From contig NC_091121.1 in assembly GCF_040183065.1 (NCBI RefSeq), forward strand, positions 62,156,287 through 62,220,286: a DNA stretch of 64,000 nucleotides, read 5' to 3'. The translations under genes were made by a program, and so were the position numbers. This stretch comes from Periplaneta americana (Eukaryota > Arthropoda > Insecta > Blattodea > Blattidae). Shown in pieces: positions 59,536 through 64,000 of the stretch. The stretch's first letter is position 1; each line of letters begins with the position of its first letter. Below the pieces are notes generated by a model. The model searched no databases. It saw only the letters and a program-made list of their open reading frames with translations, and was not told the DNA's origin.

Positions 59536-60189
59536 AGTGAAATAACTCACTTTTACGTCTGTTATCAGAGGTAATCTGGAAGAAGTTTATGGGCACAAAA
59601 AGCATCTTGAAATTCTTCAAATTTATGGCAAAACTTTGTTTGGCTGTTGATTTTTAATTATATGAAAATTAGTAACCCTTGATAAACTGTTGAGTATATA
59701 TTGTTTTGTATGTCACTAAATATTGTGTTATTTACTGTATTTAGGTAGGGTTCATAGGCCTAGTATTGCTTCTAAAATATTTATATCACTGAACGAAAAA
59801 CTGGAATGCATATCACAATTTTTTTTATCTTTCATTATGATAGAAACTGATTCCAGCGAAAATTTCTGTGCAAATAATTCCAAGGTGGGGTATGTTTCTT
59901 TCATCACATTCATATTATGTGTATTTTAATGCACTAGGTAGATTAAACAACATCAGTGTTATCAAACTGCGCAACTGTGAATATTTTTTATTCAAGCTGT
60001 GCAACTATCTATCATGGCAGACCAACCTCCCCACCTCTTTCCCTCCCCTACCTCCACTACATTCGAGCCATAGTACCTGCAGGAATATTCAAAACATTGG
60101 TTTATCACATGAATATAGACATACTAACAATGAAGATGATTCAGAATGTAGTAAGTGACTGATCTGATGTTCAGGTTAATATTATTAGA
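59536..60189. other. Intergenic DNA
   Basis: No gene or classifiable repeat. TAGGCCTA occurs at 59755-59762. Confidence 0.45.
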
Positions 60190-60339
60190 TTCTTCCCTAA
60201 GTGCAAGATGCATTTGTTCAAGATCTTATATCCGTACTGTCCTATGAAGCTAATATTTTCTCAGACTATTTAGTTGAAAATTATATTGATACGAATTCAA
60301 CATTCACTTTAGAATCATTGAAAAGTGGCAGCACTACAA

Positions 60340-60805
60340 TTATTTCATAATATACAGTGCCTATAATCCACCTAATAATCCCCTTGATCTAACTTTGTTA
60401 GATGTACAACCTAAAACTATCATAATTGGTGACTTTAACGCCCACTCCCAACATTGGGGCTACAATAATGTAAACCAACCTGGAAAAATGATCATGGACC
60501 TCCTAAATACTACAACCACAGAACTTGTCTACAGAAAAGAAGATCCCCCTACTTTCATACATTATTCTGGTTCTGGTACAAATCCAGACTTATTACTAGT
60601 AACATCAGATATCCATCACGAAACCAAGAAAAAAATAATTGAAGACCCTGGATCTGACCATAGAGTCATCAATGCTTCTATCCATCTCCACCAAAACCGA
60701 AGAAAAGAACCCTACAATAACAAAACAACATGGAACTTTAAGAAAGCAGATTGGAAACTATTTACTACAGAACTAGATGAACACTCAAGCTCAACACACC
60801 ACTAA
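60340..60805 (+). pseudogene. LINE apurinic-like endonuclease domain, C-terminal half
   Basis: The frame has YNPPNNPLDLTLLDVQPKT, then IIIGDFNAHSQHWG (GDFNAH at 60429-60446) and GSDHRVINASI (SDHR at 60653-60664). These are the catalytic GDFN and SDH motifs of the EEP endonuclease that nicks target DNA. The N-terminal catalytic segment is missing. Confidence 0.88.
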
Positions 60806-61194
60806 TGGAAAATAGATTGAACAAATATTTCTGTGAATCTATTCTTAAAATTGCAAAAAAGCACATTCCACGAGGCAAACCAAAAAAATAACCCCATTCT
60901 GGACAGAAAACCTGAATTTATTAAAACAAGATAGAGATAAAGCAAGAACCAAAGCAGAACATAACAAAACACCAGAAGATACTCAAGATTGGAGGAAGAA
61001 GACTGCCATTCTTAAAAAAGTAATCATAACAGCAAAAAAGAACAGTTTTAATAAATTTATTGAAAATATTAATTACAGAACCGATAGCGCTAAAACATAT
61101 AAATTTCTGAAGAATATTTGCAATACACAGGAAAATACTAGCCAACTTATTATTCATAATAACAAAACAATAACAAATAGTAGAGATATAGCAA

Positions 61195-62390
61195 ATGCAT
61201 TTAATAAACACTACTCAAACTCTCACAGATTACATCCCAATACCAAAAAAAGAAACTGATAAATTTATCAAAAGAGAATTACATAAAAATAATAAAAACA
61301 ATATTACTAGTACTATCACAAAACCTGAAATATTTCATCAAAATTTTACTTCCAAAGAATTAACTATAGCTATACAAAATTTAAAACCAAGAAATCTCCT
61401 GGTCCCGACAACATTCATTCCGAATTTTGAAACATCTGGGGGAAAAAGCCAAGTCTGTACTTTTATCCAAAACTATGGAGTCAGTGATCTCCAACAGATT
61501 AACTTGATATTTAGAATCCCAAAATCTTTTATCACCAAGACACGCCAGCTTTTGACAACTACACTCTACCAATGAACAAGTCATACGCCTCAGCCAAGAA
61601 ATAAAAGAGTTTTAACAAGAAAGAAGATATCTTGGCCATATTTATCGACTTTCAATTAGCATATTACTCTGTTTGGAGAAATAAATTATTACTAAAACTC
61701 CAGAAATTAGGTATCTCCAGCAATATGTTCAGATGGATATCAGAATTCCTTAGTCAAAGATCCATTGCTACTAAATTCAATAACTCACTTTCTAGTTACA
61801 AACATATCGAGGTCTACCCCCAAGGCGCTGTCCTCAGCATAACTTTATTCAATATTTATATAAATGACTTACCCTCCCTATTAGAGGAATCAAACATGAA
61901 AACAGCACTGTTTGCAGATGATATAGTTTTGTGGACTTCGGATCTCACAGAAATATAGACAAAATTCAAAATTCTGTTCTTAAAGTTCTAAATCAACTAC
62001 ATGAATGGAACACATCAAATTTGATGACACCAAATATTTTCACTTGGTAAAAAAGGAAGAGAATTCAATATCCAGTACAATGGCCTTCCTAGGACTTATG
62101 AATCCAAATATCTTGGAGTTATTTGCGACAGTAAGTTAACATGAAGCAACCATTTGAAATATATTTCTGAAAAAGCTCGTAAAAGATTTTCCTTTTTGAA
62201 AAGACTAGCAGGAAAGAAATGGGGATGCTCTAGAAATACTCTGAACACTACATACAAAATGTTTATACAGCCAGTGCTGACATACTGTGGAGAAATTTTA
62301 ATTACTTCATCTTTCATAAACGAAATAGAAGTGTTCAAAACCAAGCTCTCAGGCTCATTACTGGTGGAATCAAAACAACTCCAATAGATT
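61195..62390 (+). pseudogene. LINE reverse transcriptase domain, frameshifted
   Basis: Pieces in different frames give KPRNLLVP near 61385, AIFIDFQLAYYSVWRNKLLL (palm motif A region, 61632 on), YPQGAVLSITLFNIYINDLP and the catalytic FADD at 61911-61922. Thumb sequence follows, with YESKYLGV and MFIQPVLTYCGEILI. The usual FxDxxxAFD/Y and QGSxLSPxLF motifs are eroded (QGAVLSITLF). Stops and at least four frame changes rule out activity. Confidence 0.85.
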
Positions 62391-62392
62391 CT

Positions 62393-63490
62393 ATGAGATT
62401 CCTCACTAATATTAACAGTATCAAAATGACAATAGAAGAAAAAGCACTGTTCCAATATGAAAAACTTATCAGATTATCAGAAAAGAATCGGCATTCATAC
62501 AGTCCTCTCTGTAGATTAAAAACTCAAAAAAGTTTCATATCCATGGTTCAAGAATTAAAACTGAAAATCAACATTCCAAATTTAAAAGAAAACTTACAAA
62601 TTAAACCAAACCCTTTAACTCTATTAAATATAGAGTATAATCTAAATTTAACAGAAGAAATACTGAAATCAGAAGTAAACACTGAAATAATGAAACAATT
62701 GTCTTTAGAGACAATTAATATTAGGCATCCTCCACAAAACTGGCTTCATTTATACACTGACGGATCCTTAATCTCCAGGGAACAAGGTGCAGGTGCAGGT
62801 GTTACGTGCTGTCTCATCTCACTTTATAGATCTCTTGGTTATGGAACAACAAGTTTTGATGGAGAAATCATTGCAATAAATGAACGTCTCAGGAATCTTC
62901 TATGCCACATCAATAAAATAAAAATCCAGTTATATTATCAGATTCCAAAGCAGCTATTCTATCAATAGTCTCTAGACATACACTTTCATTTCAAACAGCA
63001 GAAACAACTAAAATGCTCTCCCAATTAATACTCAATAAAAGAATTGTATTCCAATGGATACCATCCCACTGTGGAATCCCGGGAAATGAGAAGTGGATGC
63101 TTTAGCAAAGAAGGGCAGCACTGCTACTTACAGACCTGTTACTAAATCTACATATTACTCTGTGAAAAGATTGATCAAATATACATACCGGTACTTAGAC
63201 TTCAACAAACAAAATTTGATAACACAATCTCAATGGAAAAAATGGAACTCTCTGCATCATAATCCATAGTTAATTCCCAATTTACCACGCAAATCGTCTG
63301 TAGCTGCATTTAAATTGGCAACAGGCCAGATTGGAATATATCAGTCCCCTAACTGCCCATTATGCAATTCAAATCAAGAAATGGATTCGGAACAATTCAA
63401 ACTCTGTGCTTCAGTGGCTGACCATGACAATATCTTCGAAAAATATTGGAGTGCAAGAGGTCAAATGACTTTATTGTCAAACGCCTGGCA
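62393..63490 (+). pseudogene. LINE RNase H domain and C-terminal region
   Basis: A 191-codon frame holds WLHLYTDGSLISREQGAGAG (RNase H DGS) and FDGEIIAINE (catalytic Glu). After a shift follow LSDSKAAILSIVS-like and FQWIPSHCGIPGNE motifs, the latter close to 63080. The final part has CPLCNSNQEMDSEQF, a knuckle-like tail. Frameshifts separate the parts. Confidence 0.85.
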
Positions 63491-63495
63491 TTAGA

Positions 63496-64000
63496 AAACA
63501 ATAACATTATTTTTTGTTACGCAGATTGATACCACCTGCCAACATTATTGTATAAATGCCACATTGATAAATAGGTACGCATTGTGAAGTACAATATATG
63601 GATTTTCTGAAAATTATCTGTGTGTAGGAAACAAAATTATGCCCAACACAGAAAAGTTTAACTTTTCCTCTTAACCATTTATATGGTGAGACTGTTTTAC
63701 CTAGTTTCACGTTTGTCCAAGTTGAAAATAAATGTGTTTTGCTGTTCTAATTACCCAATTCACCTAATTCATATTTTAACATGTATTATTTTTAATTGAT
63801 TTTATTTACAGCTCCTCTAACTGCAAGGTCATTCTTCAACTGTCATTGATTGTTATTGTTATATTTGATTGCTGCCATCCATTGACACATCTGTGAACCA
63901 TGTACAATCATTTATAGAGCATAATATTTATTTTAAGTTACAAGTCACAAGGATCCTTGCCTTTTTATAAGAAGAAATTGCTGGAAATTTTATGTAATAA
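63496..64000. other. Window end, no feature
   Basis: AT-rich sequence. TTTATTTACAG at about 63801-63811 is an acceptor-like site but no exon can be supported after it. Confidence 0.4.

Larger units (their letters stand above)
60190..63495 (+). mobile_element. Non-LTR retrotransposon with endonuclease, RT and RNase H, 5'-truncated
   Basis: One continuous ORF2-type order is visible: endonuclease (60340-60805), linker, reverse transcriptase (61195-62390), RNase H (62720-63110) and a C-terminal region to about 63490. The frame is broken at many places. RNase H after the reverse transcriptase points to the I/LOA/R1 side of LINEs (inference). The 5' part and a clear poly-A tail are not seen. Confidence 0.88.

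Noticed and set aside
1-64000. CRISPR array, bacterial operon, prophage or LTR retrovirus
   Set aside because: Spliced animal genes dominate; no regularly spaced short direct repeats, no LTR pair, no gag or envelope-like frame and no bacterial gene order were seen.

Overview
This is a eukaryotic, AT-rich, intron-bearing insect sequence. Several things point to a large-genome hemimetabolous insect, most likely a cockroach or a relative (inference; I could not run a search). There are two conserved animal genes with GT-AG introns, many tRNA-headed SINEs, a wide range of Tc1/mariner, hAT and P-like DNA transposons, and LINE fragments. There is no operon structure, and I saw no rRNA or free-standing tRNA gene, no CRISPR array and no LTR retroelement.

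Two housekeeping genes lie on the plus strand. The first is an RTRAF homologue (C14orf166/hCLE/CGI-99 family): 5 exons between 5268 and 21554, 248 codons, with an 11.8-kb second intron full of transposons. The second is an RGP1 homologue (arrestin-like partner of RIC1 in the Rab6 exchange factor): 8 exons between 39527 and 53264, 390 codons. All splice phases close on intact reading frames. The proteins are not functionally linked in any way the sequence shows; they are simply neighbours about 18 kb apart.

Layout. 1-5267: SINEs of two families, a transposase tail cut by a SINE, a small unassigned ORF (3887-4195) and two tandem short inverted-repeat elements with 7-bp target repeats. 5268-21554: RTRAF. 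Its introns hold a hAT relic containing a mariner-like relic, an unclassified TIR element, a recently dead Tc1 (DD34E) copy, a 312-bp tandem duplication, several MITEs, a LINE tail with a 13-bp target duplication and a pogo/Tigger-like MITE. 22176-24304: a mariner (DD34D) interrupted by a Harbinger-like MITE. 25591-30790: a nested set of at least four transposon insertions, each boundary marked by target-site duplications or terminal inverted repeats. 30880-39373: P-like elements, including a 5.57-kb element with an 8-bp target duplication and THAP-like coding remnants, itself loaded with SINEs, a MITE and a CR1-like LINE. 39527-53264: RGP1, with LINE and hAT remnants and long ATT microsatellites in its introns. 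53300-53450: a long hairpin. 53690-55660: a minisatellite with a 93-bp unit and a 372-bp higher-order period. 56697-57982: a DD41D mariner relic. 58487-59535: SINE-like repeats. 60190-63495: a decayed non-LTR retrotransposon with endonuclease, reverse transcriptase and RNase H.

No new cellular system is evident. The most interesting signals are the nested transposon block, the P/THAP-like elements with a recurrent YY1-like motif near their ends, two SINE families sharing body and tail but not head, the in-frame minisatellite, and a strong excess of the palindrome TAGGCCTA.
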